From assembly GCA_026874595.1 (NCBI GenBank), contig CM049317.1, forward strand, positions 28,397,401 through 28,461,400: DNA of 64,000 nucleotides, given 5' to 3'. The number at the start of each line of letters is the position of its first letter. The first letter of the stretch is position 1. The notes beneath the pieces are model-generated. The model had not been told where the DNA came from and did not search any database. It saw only the letters and a program-made list of their open reading frames with translations. This DNA comes from Sipunculus nudus. Its lineage: Eukaryota > Annelida > Sipuncula > Golfingiida > Sipunculidae. Below are positions 23,241 through 34,469 of the stretch, one piece after another. Both the position numbers and the translations under genes were made by a program.

Positions 23241-24479
23241 CAGTAATGGTAACAGTTTCAGCTAAAATAGTCAATACAAAATGGAGAACAGGTTATAATT
23301 AATGGTGGTTCAGTTCGTATCGCTTGTACTGGTTTTACCCTAGGTGATCATCTGCTCGATTGAATGGCTCGATCTTAAATTGGCCCGAATTGCCCAAACA
23401 ATTTCATGGGATTCCGTTCATGATGGTTTGTGTAATTTTGTGAACAAAAACAAACACATACAGCAACGGGAATGAACGCATACTCACCTGGCGGAGGCAA
23501 TGTGTGAAAACAAGTAACCTTACCTAACATATAAGTTCATAGGGTGGATATTCACTTGCTATGCGATTTTGTTGACACCATCCCAAAACTTGAGGCAGAA
23601 TGGTGTAACAAGTAAAATGAATGCTGTATTCCGTCACGGACTTTCAATCATCCTTTTTATGTCGTTTATCTAATTTCATAACCTAGCCATGCCTGGGCGT
23701 TTGCATTTATTTTTGCTTCTAAAATGAGTAAAAGTGAACCTGACTCTTGTCTGGCATTGATAAATTGAAACTAAAAAACAGCTTTATTACGAACGTCGTT
23801 TAATGCCCATGTTGGTGAAATTCTTATACTTGCATATTATAGCGCGTAGTGCCACAGTTCCGCTAGAAATCGTAGAACGGGATTTTTTTTTCTGTTTGTG
23901 ACCGCGGAACATGATATTTACTACTGCTAGTGATCGCGGAACATTATAGCTTTACTTACATTGATCTCGAAACTTGAAATCATTTTACTTGTAGTGATTA
24001 TGGAACTTGATATCCCATACCTCTGAAAACAGTGGAACAATATCTTTTACTTCTAGTAATCATGCATTTGTGATCCCGAATTCTCTCCTTTCCTATTACA
24101 AGTGGTTTATGGTTATGGTATATCTTCTTTCTAATGGCTTCAAATATCAAAGAAGTACAAAGGGAAACTAAATTAGCATTATAAATGGATTGCAGCAATG
24201 ATATCCCATCAATGTTTATTCTTTATGTATTTCTTACACAACAGGTGTATTATCCATAATGAAGTTGTAACATGGACAAACCGGGACACCTAGTTGGAAA
24301 ACATTAAAGGCCAATGACTATGTGCTTCCTCCAAAAAGAGGAATGGTCACAGAGATTATGTAACGCATTTATAAAAATAAATAGATCACCTTAACTTTAT
24401 GCAGTGACGTCGTTTAAAAATTCCCAATAATCCAGTCCGTTTTTAAATTTCAGAACCGGCTCGAAATATTCTTATGAGT

Positions 24480-24645
24480 TTTCACCTTTAAAACATATCC
24501 TGACCCCTTAATCCACACAGCAATGTTTCAAAACCGTCGTTTGACCAAAAAAGGACCTACTCTAAACAGTAAAATTCACGAGATCCGATAGGAATGCTGA
24601 TCCTGGAGCGCCCACACGATCCGCTTCACCATGACGTCGTTACCT
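24480..24645 (-). repeat. Candidate 3' LTR remnant of gypsy element A
   Basis: Shares ACTCTAAACA, GAGATCCGATAG, TCCTGGAGC and CCGCTT..CCATGA in order with 28690-28870. The downstream 24660-25380 region is GC-richer and non-coding and may also be LTR or UTR. Confidence 0.45.
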
Positions 24646-25529
24646 AGACTGCAAATTCTTCTGTGCAGGACTCTTGCGACCTAAGTCCCCACTATTCACT
24701 GCCTGAACCAGTCGTATCTCGATACCTGTCGTCTCTGACGAATCTCACTCTCCTACCGGCCACGCCCGAGCGCCCTCTCTCGGCTTCGTTGACGAACCCT
24801 GCGTCGACCTTGCGCTTCTGCGGTGCTGGTCTGCGTCTCACCGGTCACTTTCCACCATCCAGGGATGCCCACTACTTCGTCCGCTGGACGTCTTTAACGA
24901 ACCCTCCTTTAAAAAAGTCTCTTTTAAGTATATACAATCTGAATCCATACTGTGAGTTAAAATGTGTATCTAGATTTTATATTTTAAGATAGTGGCAAGA
25001 GAGAAAACCTTACGGTTTTTCAACCTCAACCTTTCGATGACACTAAGATCTGCTGCTTCGGCTGGAGTTCCCTTATTGTTGGTTGCTGTGGTCCGCGTGT
25101 ATCAGACCCGAGACTTATGGCCATTTATGCCGGACCCTGCTGATAGGTACTGACTATTCATAAGATGCAGGATACAATACAATACGGGATCAATACGAAA
25201 AGTGCTCGGTAGCATCGAAAGGCTAGTTAAACCATTTATCCCCTAATATCTAAACTGGTGACTTATGGATTTTCTGACCTGGGAGTTTGGTCTCAGTCGG
25301 TAACAAAAGTGTGCCTACACGCGGCAGCGACCTAATTATAATAAGCGATAACTCGACCAGAACGGTAAAACAAGCGAGTAACAATGCCCCAATGCGTCAG
25401 TCCACAATTAGTTTTGGGTTACTTTTTAAAGCTTCACAAAAGCCCCCCTTTTAACAGGAACGCGTGTTCTCTAGAACCACTAGTGAATCTCAGAAAAAAT
25501 CTGGGATCAGTCTGGAATGCAGTAAGATG

Positions 25530-25780
25530 TAGTCCCTTTGACAAAGATTGCACACGTTCACCTTCTCAACAACTTATAATGGCCCCTTCCATTGCACAAT
25601 TTACTTGCTGGTGTCTGTTGGCAGTATGGTCAACGCTTTGTCTCCCACTTCAAGTCCTCTGATTCTGGTTGTCTGGTTGAAAAATTTACGTTGTTTCACC
25701 TTGGCTTTACTCCGTAACTCATATGCAAAACTCTAGGTCTCTTCCAGCATGTTCTTCAGTTCTAACGCATACTAGTACCA
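25530..25780 (-). pseudogene. Gypsy A integrase C-terminal (GPY/F) module
   Basis: The minus strand reads YALELKNMLEET, AYELRSKAKVKQRKFF, EVGDKALTILPTD, then VQWKGP and VVEKV. This is the tail of Ty3/gypsy integrases, with the GPY/F chromatin/DNA-binding module. In-frame stops interrupt it at least three times. It is the continuation of the integrase core on the far side of the nested element at 25786-26476. Confidence 0.75.
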
Positions 25781-25785
25781 AGGGG

Positions 25786-26476
25786 TTTATAGGACTGGAG
25801 TAACAGGTCCATGCCCGGCCTGTTTCCCATGTGCCTGACGGGGCCATAAAACTAGTTAATCCGTGACACAAAGAGATGCCGGTAATAAGAACCGCGGACT
25901 ATGAATGACCGCCCTTCGGAACCATTCGTTCGTTTCCGGAACTCCCCAGAGTGAACTCTCGTGCGAACCACATTTATCATTTAACCGTTGGCTATTGACT
26001 AATGAGTGTCAAATTTTCTACTTAAACATTTAACAGTTTCTTACAAACAATGCGGATATCCCTGAATGAGACCGCTTCATTGAAAAAAAAACGCTAGAAC
26101 AATCGCTTGGCGACTTGGCAAGCACGTTTCAAGCACCTGCAATGACAGTGCCAGTAACCACCGCTACTTATCACTTAAATGTCCGGTCTTCCGCTCTAAA
26201 TAACACAAAAACTGTCAAGGCATACATATTTAAAGCCGATATAACTCGACTAATTAATCGCTCAGCAAATGGATTTATCGCTCTGGCTGGCAATGTCTGT
26301 CGTATTGAGCGACAGTAACATGGAACACGCAGGAAGGATCAATGGCGGTGGAAGCGCCGCGCGTGACACCTTCACATATTGGGCGCGCAAGACGGTTGAC
26401 GGGGTTAACGCGAGCTAATTACATAAGTGTCGAGGCTGGCAGGGGCCGCTGGGACTTATTTTTCCAGTCCTATAAA
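25786..26476. mobile_element. 691-bp TIR element nested in the integrase
   Basis: TTTATAGGACTGGA at 25786-25799 is the exact reverse complement of 26463-26476. The similarity continues inward with mismatches for about ten more bases. Directly outside lie the two halves of the gypsy integrase, which join logically across the insertion (ELWKEE on one side, ELKNMLEET on the other). No transposase ORF is visible, so it is non-autonomous. The target duplication is unclear; a TA target would fit the ends. Confidence 0.7.
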
Positions 26477-26489
26477 ATCCTTGCTGCTA

Positions 26490-27470
26490 CGTAGTGACGG
26501 TATATACCCTGGCCTCCTCCTTCCACAGTTCTTATAGTATGCTCAATGGACCTCTTACCGTGCGCCCATATAGCAGCTCCAATTGTGAGAACTTAGGGCT
26601 CTCATGTGGTACTTCAAGCTCAGCAAAAAGTAAGGCTAGTACAAACCTATCCAAGTCTCAGGGTTTCTCCTGGCTCTTTCTCTCTACTTCAGGGTTCCAT
26701 TGAAGTTTTCGACCAGTTCATTGCACATCGGGTGATACGATGTCGTGGTCAGTTGGGTTATGGACAACAGCTTAGCAATATCCCCATCAAATCTGAGGTG
26801 AACTGGGTCCCTCTGTCACTAAGGATCTCTCTTGGTTCACCGAGCCTGGAAAATACATTCATTAGTGTTTCGGCTGCAGTTGTTTCTATACTACGTAAAG
26901 GAACTGCTTCTGGATAATACGTAGCGGAATCGATTGCCCTCGAAGCCATCTGTACTTATGGTCTGATGCCGTCATCGGTCCGACCAGATCAATGCTGATA
27001 CGTTCGGACGGGTACAGATGATAGGCATAGTCCTCAGTAGATCTCTTGGTGTGTTTCCTTTCGGAATAGTCCTCTGACATATATCACAGGACCGACAGTA
27101 CCTTGTGACGTCACCGTTGATCCTTGGACAGTAGCTATTGGAAGTCACTCTATCCAGAGTCTCCTTACATCCGACATGACCTCCGAGAATCGAGTCGTGT
27201 GCCACCGCGAAAAATCCGTCCCTCTGTACCACCAGTTGAATCATTGGGGTCTTGTCTCTTAAAGAAACATAGACCCTGTAAATGACGTCTTTTTTGTTAT
27301 AATTTCTTTCAGCACATCCTTTCCTCGGGTTTGTTCCACCCCCACGCTCAAATTACTTGCGCGCAATGTCAAAAGTAGAATCCTGACGCTGAGCTTCACG
27401 CAGCTGTTCCCTGTGCATCATGTGAATTAGCGTCTCGGCTACCTTCATGTGGCATGTGGCATGTACTTTG
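26490..27470 (-). pseudogene. Gypsy A integrase: HHCC finger and DDE core
   Basis: Reading the minus strand: linker LREAQRQDSTFDIARK; zinc finger H..H..C..C seen in AHDSILGGHVG and YCRSCDICQR; core start SIDLVGPM (first Asp); AIDSATYYPEAVPLR; then ILSDRGTQFTSDLM (second Asp); YHPMCNELVENFNGT (catalytic Glu); LELLYGRTVRGPLSIL. All three catalytic acids remain, but a frameshift near 26950 and stops after NGTLK and beyond inactivate it. Confidence 0.85.
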
Positions 27471-27617
27471 GCATGTTGTGCCCCATTTTCGCTTGGGCGA
27501 TCTGGACCGTCTGGATCCGCTTGATGCCTGGCTCCTACTCGATTCTCAATTGCTCCATCATACTTTGTTTTCCATGGCTTAAGCGTCTGCTGATCATACC
27601 GAGTACGGTATATCTAG

Positions 27618-27840
27618 TTAAACCTTAATTGCAGGTGCATTTATCGCTAGACCATTAATCATCAAACAAGATTTATACTTGTCGGTGAAATCCTGATCCG
27701 TGCACAATCTTCGTTTCACCAGCGCCAAAGAACAGTCCGTGTCCCGTAACACCTTCACGTCTCGCTGGTTTTGGCCTACTCTCCTTAGCGTAACCGGCAT
27801 TGGACTGTTATTTCAAGCCGGCATCCATCTTGCCCCTCAC
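27618..27840 (-). pseudogene. Gypsy A retropepsin remnant
   Basis: VKVLRDTDCSLALVKRRL matches the aspartic protease active-site region of gypsy elements, with the usual D-T-G changed to D-T-D. It is followed by MINGLAI. It lies between the gag zinc knuckle and the integrase linker. Confidence 0.65.
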
Positions 27841-27888
27841 AGAATCTCACGTCACCGTCCTGCTCCACAGGAATCCTCGGGCCATTCT

Positions 27889-28130
27889 CTAGTGCAAAGT
27901 AGTCCACCTACGGTACTTCCGAGTCTTCCGTTGAATCACCGAAAGTGCCGAATTCTGGACCTGATCCCGACGTTGAATTGGACGTCTCACCGATGTAGGT
28001 GTCCTCTCTGTCTCTGCGCTACAATCATTTGCAAAATGACCGGGTTTATTGCAAATGTAACTGGTTTGTACGTTCACATTACCTGGCGATCTCCTCGTTG
28101 GATTGCCTCTGAGTACGTTGCCGTAGCCAT
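27889..28130 (-). pseudogene. Gypsy A gag zinc knuckle
   Basis: SYICNKPGHFANDC is a CCHC nucleocapsid knuckle in which the first cysteine is replaced by Ser. A basic stretch follows. The upstream gag is not readable. Confidence 0.6.
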
Positions 28131-28689
28131 TTCATACAAGATATTCGATGCAAAAAATATAAAAGGCTTTTATTATCTCCACCAACCGTAGATCAGATGA
28201 TAATTGCAATACTTTAAAAAATGCCGCTCAACTGTATTTTCAAATTTAAACGAACTTTAGGTATAGGCAATGTTTATAACAACCGTCTTACTATCGTCAC
28301 TGGGAAGATGCGATAAAATGTAACGCTCAAAATGAAGGAATTCCCCAGCCGAAATATGGATTGCTTTTTTCTCGCCCTGGTAGATCCCAACAAACAACCT
28401 GACTGAGAACTAGAGAATGGTTAACCTCACTCAACCAGTGCACGGAGACATCTACCATGATTAAGATATACCTTTATACCTGTGTTGTAAATCTATAATG
28501 CAATACACGTAACATATTCTTCTAATAGATATCATGATCTATAAAAGAAAACCTAAATAACTTGGCGTGATGTGTGATTACACCAACTGCGATGGTTCAG
28601 AGCAATCCCCGGACGAGCTCCGAGACATGTGACGTCGTTGTCCATCTGTCTGAACCGCTTGCTCGTGCACACACACACTCACTTAAGGC

Positions 28690-28870
28690 TCACAGCAATG
28701 ACAGAGACCAGCATATAGATTCAGGTATATTTTATGCGTTTACCCTAGCCAATACTCTAAACAATAAAATCAATGAGATCCGATAGAAATCCTGGAGCAC
28801 ACACGATCCCTGACAGGAATCTTTGGATACTTGAGAAGGATCATTCCGCTTAATCATGGGACATCCTTTA
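28690..28870 (-). repeat. Candidate 5' LTR remnant of gypsy element A
   Basis: Related to 24480-24645. Compared with that copy, it carries about 35 extra bases between ACACGATCC and CCGCTTAATCATGG. Confidence 0.4.
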
Positions 28871-29088
28871 CGACTGTTGGCAGAATAAATAAAACCCCGC
28901 CATGGATATTGATTCGATTCAAGCCTTCGTGTAAGCAGTTACTGAAAGACCGGTGTCTAATACTTGTTAATTACATACATGTAAATCATAATTACATGGC
29001 ATGTCAGTTTCATTCAATATGTTAGTTATATTTATTTTTTAATATCATTTGGAAGAGATTCTGGTAAGATTTTAAATGGTATATACAC

Positions 29089-29700
29089 TTACTTTGAAAA
29101 GGTTATTGTACCAGGGAAACAGTATCCCTTCCTCGTCGCCATCTGGAGGACCAGAGATTGTTGTTGATTTCGTCTTGCCAAGGTGTGGATTACCGACATC
29201 TTTATGGTTTTGTACCTAACCCATTCTGAGGCGGTCACAGAATGTATCTTGCCCTGAATGGGCCCAAGCAAAATATCGATGGGTTCGAAAGCCTCAAGCC
29301 CTAACATTATTATTTTGGGAGTGAGACCGGTACTCTTATTTACCATGGTGTGTAAGGCCATGTTGATACTGGGCAGGTCTTTATCATAATCCTTGATGTT
29401 GTCTGCCAAGTAACATCGAATCATCTAGAGAACGGTTCGGTTTTGCCTTTCTGTTGCACCATTTGAGGCAGGGTGTTAGGGCGTGGTCCTAGATTTCACT
29501 ATGTCCGTACACCAACAAAATGACAGCAATAAATTTCGCTCGAAGCTGGATCGTGTGGATCGTGACAGGACAGTCAAAGACAGAGACAAATTCCCTTAAA
29601 AAGGCACCAGCTATGGCTTCTGCGATTTGCTTAGCAATCAGCATACACCGATTCAGAACACACCAGAAGAACACACTATTGCCTTGCACCAAGACATCCT
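29089..29700 (-). pseudogene. Gypsy B integrase core and tail
   Basis: AKQIAEAIAGAFLREF, FDCPVTIHTIQLRAKF (the second catalytic Asp of the usual HTDQG is lost), CNRKAKPNR (degenerate NGQTERFNR region), then MIRCYLADNIKDYDKDL, NMALHTMVNKSTGLTP and EPIDILLG. This is a typical gypsy integrase progression with frame shifts and decayed catalytic residues. Confidence 0.7.
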
Positions 29701-29959
29701 TCAGAGCAAAAGATCTATTGCTCTCTGGAAGGTGGCTGGGGCATTGCAGCAGGTGGCGTAGGATTTCCAGACCGTGTAACTGGCGGTGTCTTAGACCTCT
29801 CTTTCATTAACTCTCTATCATGGTTTCTAGACTTGCCATCCTTTCACACAACTCCTTTTCGTAACTAGACCTGCTTACCATGGGGCTTAATGGCTTCCCT
29901 ACTAGTCACTCTTACCTCGCAATATTCAGGATCTTCCATCTGGTAGTTACCATGCAAGT

Positions 29960-30730
29960 CAGTGTAAACGAAACTAACCCGTCGGGTAAACTGATTTTTC
30001 TTCCCATAAATCGCTCTCCGATTATGAATTGCATTCTTCACCTGCATCACCTACTGAAACAGCACGTTTGTCAATATATCCCCGCAGAAAGTGCCCTACG
30101 GCCATTTGGTCAATGGTGTCCTCTCGAGCCTCAATAAATCCATCCATGACCATGAATTGGACCCTCTGACTATACTCCTCAAGGGACTCTGTTTCTTTCT
30201 GCCAAACTTGACAAACTTTCTTGACAAACAGCAGACCTTTCCTTCATGTTTAAGGAGCATCTTTGGTACCAAACCGACCTTTCAATATGTGTTTAAATAC
30301 TTTGTTATCCATTGGAATCCGCAGTTCTCGAACATAATCTAATGGCTTTCCGGTCAGGCAGTTTACCAGTTTATCAGCCATTCTGCGTTAAGACCACCTA
30401 TATCTATCTGAAAAATTTTTCAAACTGAAAAATGAAGGTATGTTAGGTTTTGTCCCCATTTTAGGACATCATTATTGGTGGCTTTTGACTTTCCCACATC
30501 TTAGAGGCTGATTTGCCACGTCAATCACAGGATGATTCGGAACTATCTGAACGGCTAGTAGAATTCGATTGGTATCTGTACCTGTGCATCTGCCTCCTCC
30601 TGGAAGCTCTGTCCGGACTAGAAGAACTGTCATGTCTATGTCGTTGGCTCTGTTTTTGTCTGCTGGGGCGACCATGCAACCTACTAAGTGACTACGGTCT
30701 CTTTGTCGCCCTAAATAGTCACAATCTTTG
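29960..30730 (-). pseudogene. Gypsy B gag remnant
   Basis: A basic Ser/Arg-rich segment (DSSSSPDRASRRRQ) is followed by KPPIMMS.NGDKT, FQFEKFF, then WQKETESLEEYSQRV and DQMAVGHFLRGYIDK. This matches the general gag capsid pattern of Ty3/gypsy elements. Stops and frame changes are frequent. Confidence 0.6.
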
Positions 30731-31309
30731 ATATACTCAGGCTGGTATGGCAGGTTATCACTAGGTAGCTGACTCCACTGGTCTGGTTGATGATCGCTAC
30801 GGCAGTCGCTCCCCCTTGGTCAGTTGAACCCTTCTTGTACCCTAAGAGTCCACAGTAGGGTGGCTCACACGTGGCCGGAAGCTGCCAGCAACATCGTCAC
30901 CTGGAACAACTTGGGAAGACGTATGTGTCCACCTAGTAGGAAGTGAATGACCGAATGGGTACACACTGCCCTACGGGTAGGCCGTGAGGATCCTCTCAAC
31001 ACCGTCGTCTTGATAGGCAGATGAATGGGATGTGGGGTGTGTCCCTTGAGACACAAAGGAATCCATGCCTTGCACACTATTCCCGTTCGGGCCCAACAGT
31101 GGGTTGAGTACCCGGAAGCACTTGTCCAATGAGGCTGGTATCCTTCAGTTGGGATGTAATACAGATGATTCCACTGGCCAGGAGCTGCTCCCATTCCTAA
31201 GCAGGATAGCCCGTTAAGGCCTCCAGATCCAGGGAATCCCTGGTAAGGGTTACTCTTATTTTACACTGGTACCTGCTCTAACTGCTCAACTACAATATCC
31301 TTCCTTCTT

Positions 31310-33750
31310 TAACTCTTGAAGTATAATGGACAGCAAGGTATAAAGAACCAGGTCCTAGCCTATTAATATGGATTTTCAAACAATATAAGAGCAGGAACGG
31401 GCACTATGTGCCTTCAGAGACTAATGGGACCTTAACATTATTCTAAATGATAATTTATAAACACTTTATATTGAAATACAGAGGTCTGGTAGCGTGCACA
31501 CGAAGTTACAGGGCTCTCCCAGACATTTGTTTTACGAATTGAACCAAATGCTATAGTTTTGTTTGATTTGGGACTTTATAAGACCAAGTCTTTACCTTAT
31601 CAAAAGAAAGAGGTAAAGTTATCAGCTCCTCGAGGTTGAGATCTAAGTGGTGATTAATATATAGAGATAGAGTGCATATTGGCGAAAAATGATGACTTTA
31701 ATTTTAAAACCAGTTTAAAATAGTTCTACTGCGAGGATCTACTGCGAGGATCAATCAGTGGTTGCAAAATGTAAAATGCATATCAGCAAATATCCAAGTA
31801 ATGAATGAAATTATTTATTTTATGAATAGTAACCAGATGTAAATTAGAGGTTGCGTCACCTATGTCGGACAAATGTTGAAATGATGCTTTTCCCTCTGTA
31901 TTATTTCCTAACTATCCAATAAAATTCACAATATGATAGAGAGTAAACATTTCATCCATCTGTCTCTTGCTTCATCCGCCCATGTGCTCTGAGTCACGAG
32001 CTTTTCTATAGTTGTCATTGTAATATTCTCAAATTTGCTTCTGACGCATTTTTAACCTGAATTCCTTTTCAAAGTGGCGAGCTAATGGCATATTCTCTAT
32101 TATCAACCAGTGTCTTATTACCTTTCTTTGACCTCTGTTTCTAAAGCCCTGGATAGTGATTTTAACATTAATTTATCAGATTGTTTTGAGGACAAAGTTA
32201 GGCAAAGCACACGGAATTTTTTGGAGTTTTTCATCCCAAGACATTTATCAACGATTATCAAAAGGGAACTTATGTGTAGTGGTTTCGAAAAAATGATAGA
32301 AGGTTCCGTATTTTCCGATATATGTTATTTATATTATATGTGAACTCAGTTCACAAACGACTTGCTTTCTTGTGTGGTTAAAACCAGATACAGTATTTCA
32401 ACTTCCATTTATATGGGTTGGCGTCTCTGGTTAATATGTTCAAGGACCTGCAAGAAAAAAATGTGTTAAAGTTGGAACTCAATTTATACTTTCCGTTGTA
32501 TTCCGTCACCAATCATTTTGAAGGAAGAATTTTTTAAAAATATTTATGAACCAGAAAGTGATAGACACACTCATGGCGAAAGATATGTCCCTTTAGTAAT
32601 ATTATCGACATCTATGTTCAACGTAGGATGAAATATTAACACCATAAATGCCCTGTAACTGAGCCTGAACCTGAGACCTTAAAGACATAGAAAGTATAAC
32701 TCCTGTACCGTAATACCTCATTAACTTACTTTCATGTTTGAAACAAGTTAACTTACTTTCCGGTGGCGTTCAGTGATTTGTTAGATTTATAATCAGCATA
32801 GTGTGCCACACAGAGAGCAAGCTTTCCAAAAACGTCGACAAAATCACACTTCCAACTCAACATTTGAGCCCCAGACGGCACAAATTTCTGATGAAATTTC
32901 AAAAAGTCACCTAAAAATTGACATATTCTAGGGTCAGTAGAACTACATATTCGAGCTCCTGAAGCTCGGGTGCCAGGAATAATCATAAGATACAATAACA
33001 ATGTAAATACTGCAACATAAAATACAATTTCCACCTACCGTGATATTCTCTAAATTCTGAGTATTAGCAGATGGGTTAAGTAAGGTGTATTTTTTACTTT
33101 ATGACAGGATGCAACGGTGGCCTGAAAGTACCCATATACAAAAGAAAGTAAAATACAAACGGTATTTCTAAAGATCTGTTATGAATATATGGGTTTGACA
33201 CGTGTATAAAAAAATAAATGAACATCGTGTATTATTTTAAATTCATAGATTAATATAATAGAAAAAAAAAATTGATTTTGATAAAATGCAATAAAAAAAA
33301 AAGAAATTCCCCTGGTGCAGATAGCATCCCTTTACATATGATTAAATATCAAATATTCTACTTGCTACATTTCTATCATATGGTGAAGACTAGATTATTC
33401 TTAATTTTGACCAACTTTGTCATTTAAGTAACTGAAGTAAATATTTGGGATTTGTTGTTTTTTCGGCAGCTCTTTTGAAAAAAAAATTCCTTCAATCCAG
33501 ATACAAAGTGAGATTTAACTTGTTACTTTTTGATAAATTTATTAATACTGTTCCTTCAAATCAAAGGGAACCTATACAACATGATTTGAAGTAAACAACT
33601 TATTATATACGCTTCCTTTATCTACTATATGTCATCGAACACATTACAAGAACAGATTTAGAATAATAAAGTTGGAATTTATGCGATGTACAGGAACAGT
33701 TAGATGTGTTGTGTCCTTCATTTAAGAAAATTCTGTCTACCGATTTTTAA
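31310..33750. repeat. Segmental duplication, copy 1 (contains NTF2-like gene 2)
   Basis: Coding and non-coding sequence here is collinear with about 61310-63985. Shared non-coding blocks include TTTGACCTCTGTTTCTAAAG, ATATGTTATTTATATTATAT, AAATTCCCCTGGTGCAG and GTTGTGTCCTT. Outer limits are approximate. Confidence 0.75.
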
Positions 33751-34207
33751 AACTGTAAACTCAATCAGATCTCCGTTTATCAAGAAATTTATATGCCGTG
33801 AAATTCTTACTTTTTGTCCGGATAACGCCAGCTCCTTGTGGCATATAGAATGAAATAGATTCATAACACTGTTCATAGACTTCACCAAATTTCCCCTTAT
33901 CATAAAGTTCATCGTAATACCGTATCGTCGAGTGCATAGCCTGCTCAACATTCCCTATAAATGATACCATAAAGGAAAAAAACATATTTTAAGGTATTTT
34001 TGTTACATACTATTTGATGTAGTTTCACTCTAGGTATAGGATATCTTGCCAAATTACATTATTATATACTATAATGCACTTTATCTAATCATATGAATTT
34101 TACACATGAAACTACTAACCTTTTCCGATTTGGCTGGGTATTCCGTTTATAATGTATAAGCGTAAGGTGAAGAGCCACAGAGTCGCGGTGAACAGATATG
34201 CAGCCAT
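32378..34207 (-). CDS. Secreted NTF2/SnoaL-like protein, gene 2 (complete, 4 exons)
   Basis: Exons are 34207-34120 (88 nt), 33954-33811 (144), 32910-32757 (154) and 32447-32378 (70), phases 1, 1 and 2, giving 151 residues with TAA stop. Exon 1 is a signal peptide starting MAAYLFTATLWLF. Exon 2 contains HSTIRYYDELYDKG, FGEVYEQCYESISFYMP and VIRTK. Exon 3 contains DFLKFHQKFVPSG, then SWKCDFVDVFGKLALC, VAHYADYKSN and ATGK. Exon 4 is SLNILTRDANPYKWK plus YCIWF. Exon lengths 144 and 154 equal those of gene 1, which fixes the exon 3 acceptor at CAATTTTTAG|GTGAC. A longer open frame upstream of it (hydrophobic, LLLYLMI) is therefore intron. Three cysteines appear in the mature part beyond the NTF2 core pattern, absent from gene 1. 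Role unknown; probably extracellular. Confidence 0.8.
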
Positions 34208-34411
34208 CTTCAACAAGTGAAATGTCGCACTGTGTATCATTCGAATTACTCATTCACTAAAAATTATATATAATGATATATATCTATTTGTATATACATT
34301 AACAACGCTACACGTCTGTCTTGTTAACACAGATAACACAAACTTTAAGTCATTATTTGAGACTCCGCATTGAAAATGGCGTTCTTTTTCCCCATAAATA
34401 TTGATTCTTTT

Positions 34412-34414
<3 letters not shown>

Positions 34415-34460
<46 letters not shown>
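34415..34460. repeat. (AT)n microsatellite
   Basis: About 46 bases of AT, 200 bases upstream of NTF2-like gene 2. Confidence 0.95.
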
Positions 34461-34463
<3 letters not shown>

Positions 34464-34469
34464 GGGAAT

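Larger units (their letters stand above)
24480..28870 (-). mobile_element. Ty3/gypsy element A, decayed, with nested MITE
   Basis: On the minus strand the order is gag zinc knuckle (28130-27889), retropepsin (27840-27618), integrase (27470-26490 and 25780-25530). The reverse transcriptase and RNase H are absent between protease and integrase. Two related blocks at about 24480-24645 and 28690-28870 (shared core GAGATCCGATAG, then TCCTGGAGC and ACACGATCC) may be remains of the two LTRs; their exact ends are not defined. Stops and frameshifts occur in every domain. Confidence 0.75.
29089..30730 (-). mobile_element. Ty3/gypsy element B, gag and integrase remnants
   Basis: A second minus-strand element lies just upstream of element A. 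Gag (30730-29960) is followed almost directly by integrase core (29700-29430) and the integrase 3' part (29424-29089). Protease, reverse transcriptase and RNase H are gone. Its integrase differs clearly from that of element A, so these are two separate insertions from different lineages. Confidence 0.7.

Noticed and set aside
24663-24992. 109-codon plus ORF
   Set aside because: Antisense to the decayed gypsy end region; no family similarity.
32753-33034. 93-codon minus ORF with a hydrophobic start, looking like a signal peptide
   Set aside because: The first codon is GTG, and comparison with genes 1 and 3 places the exon start at 32910. The hydrophobic part is intron. The same applies to 62197-62478.
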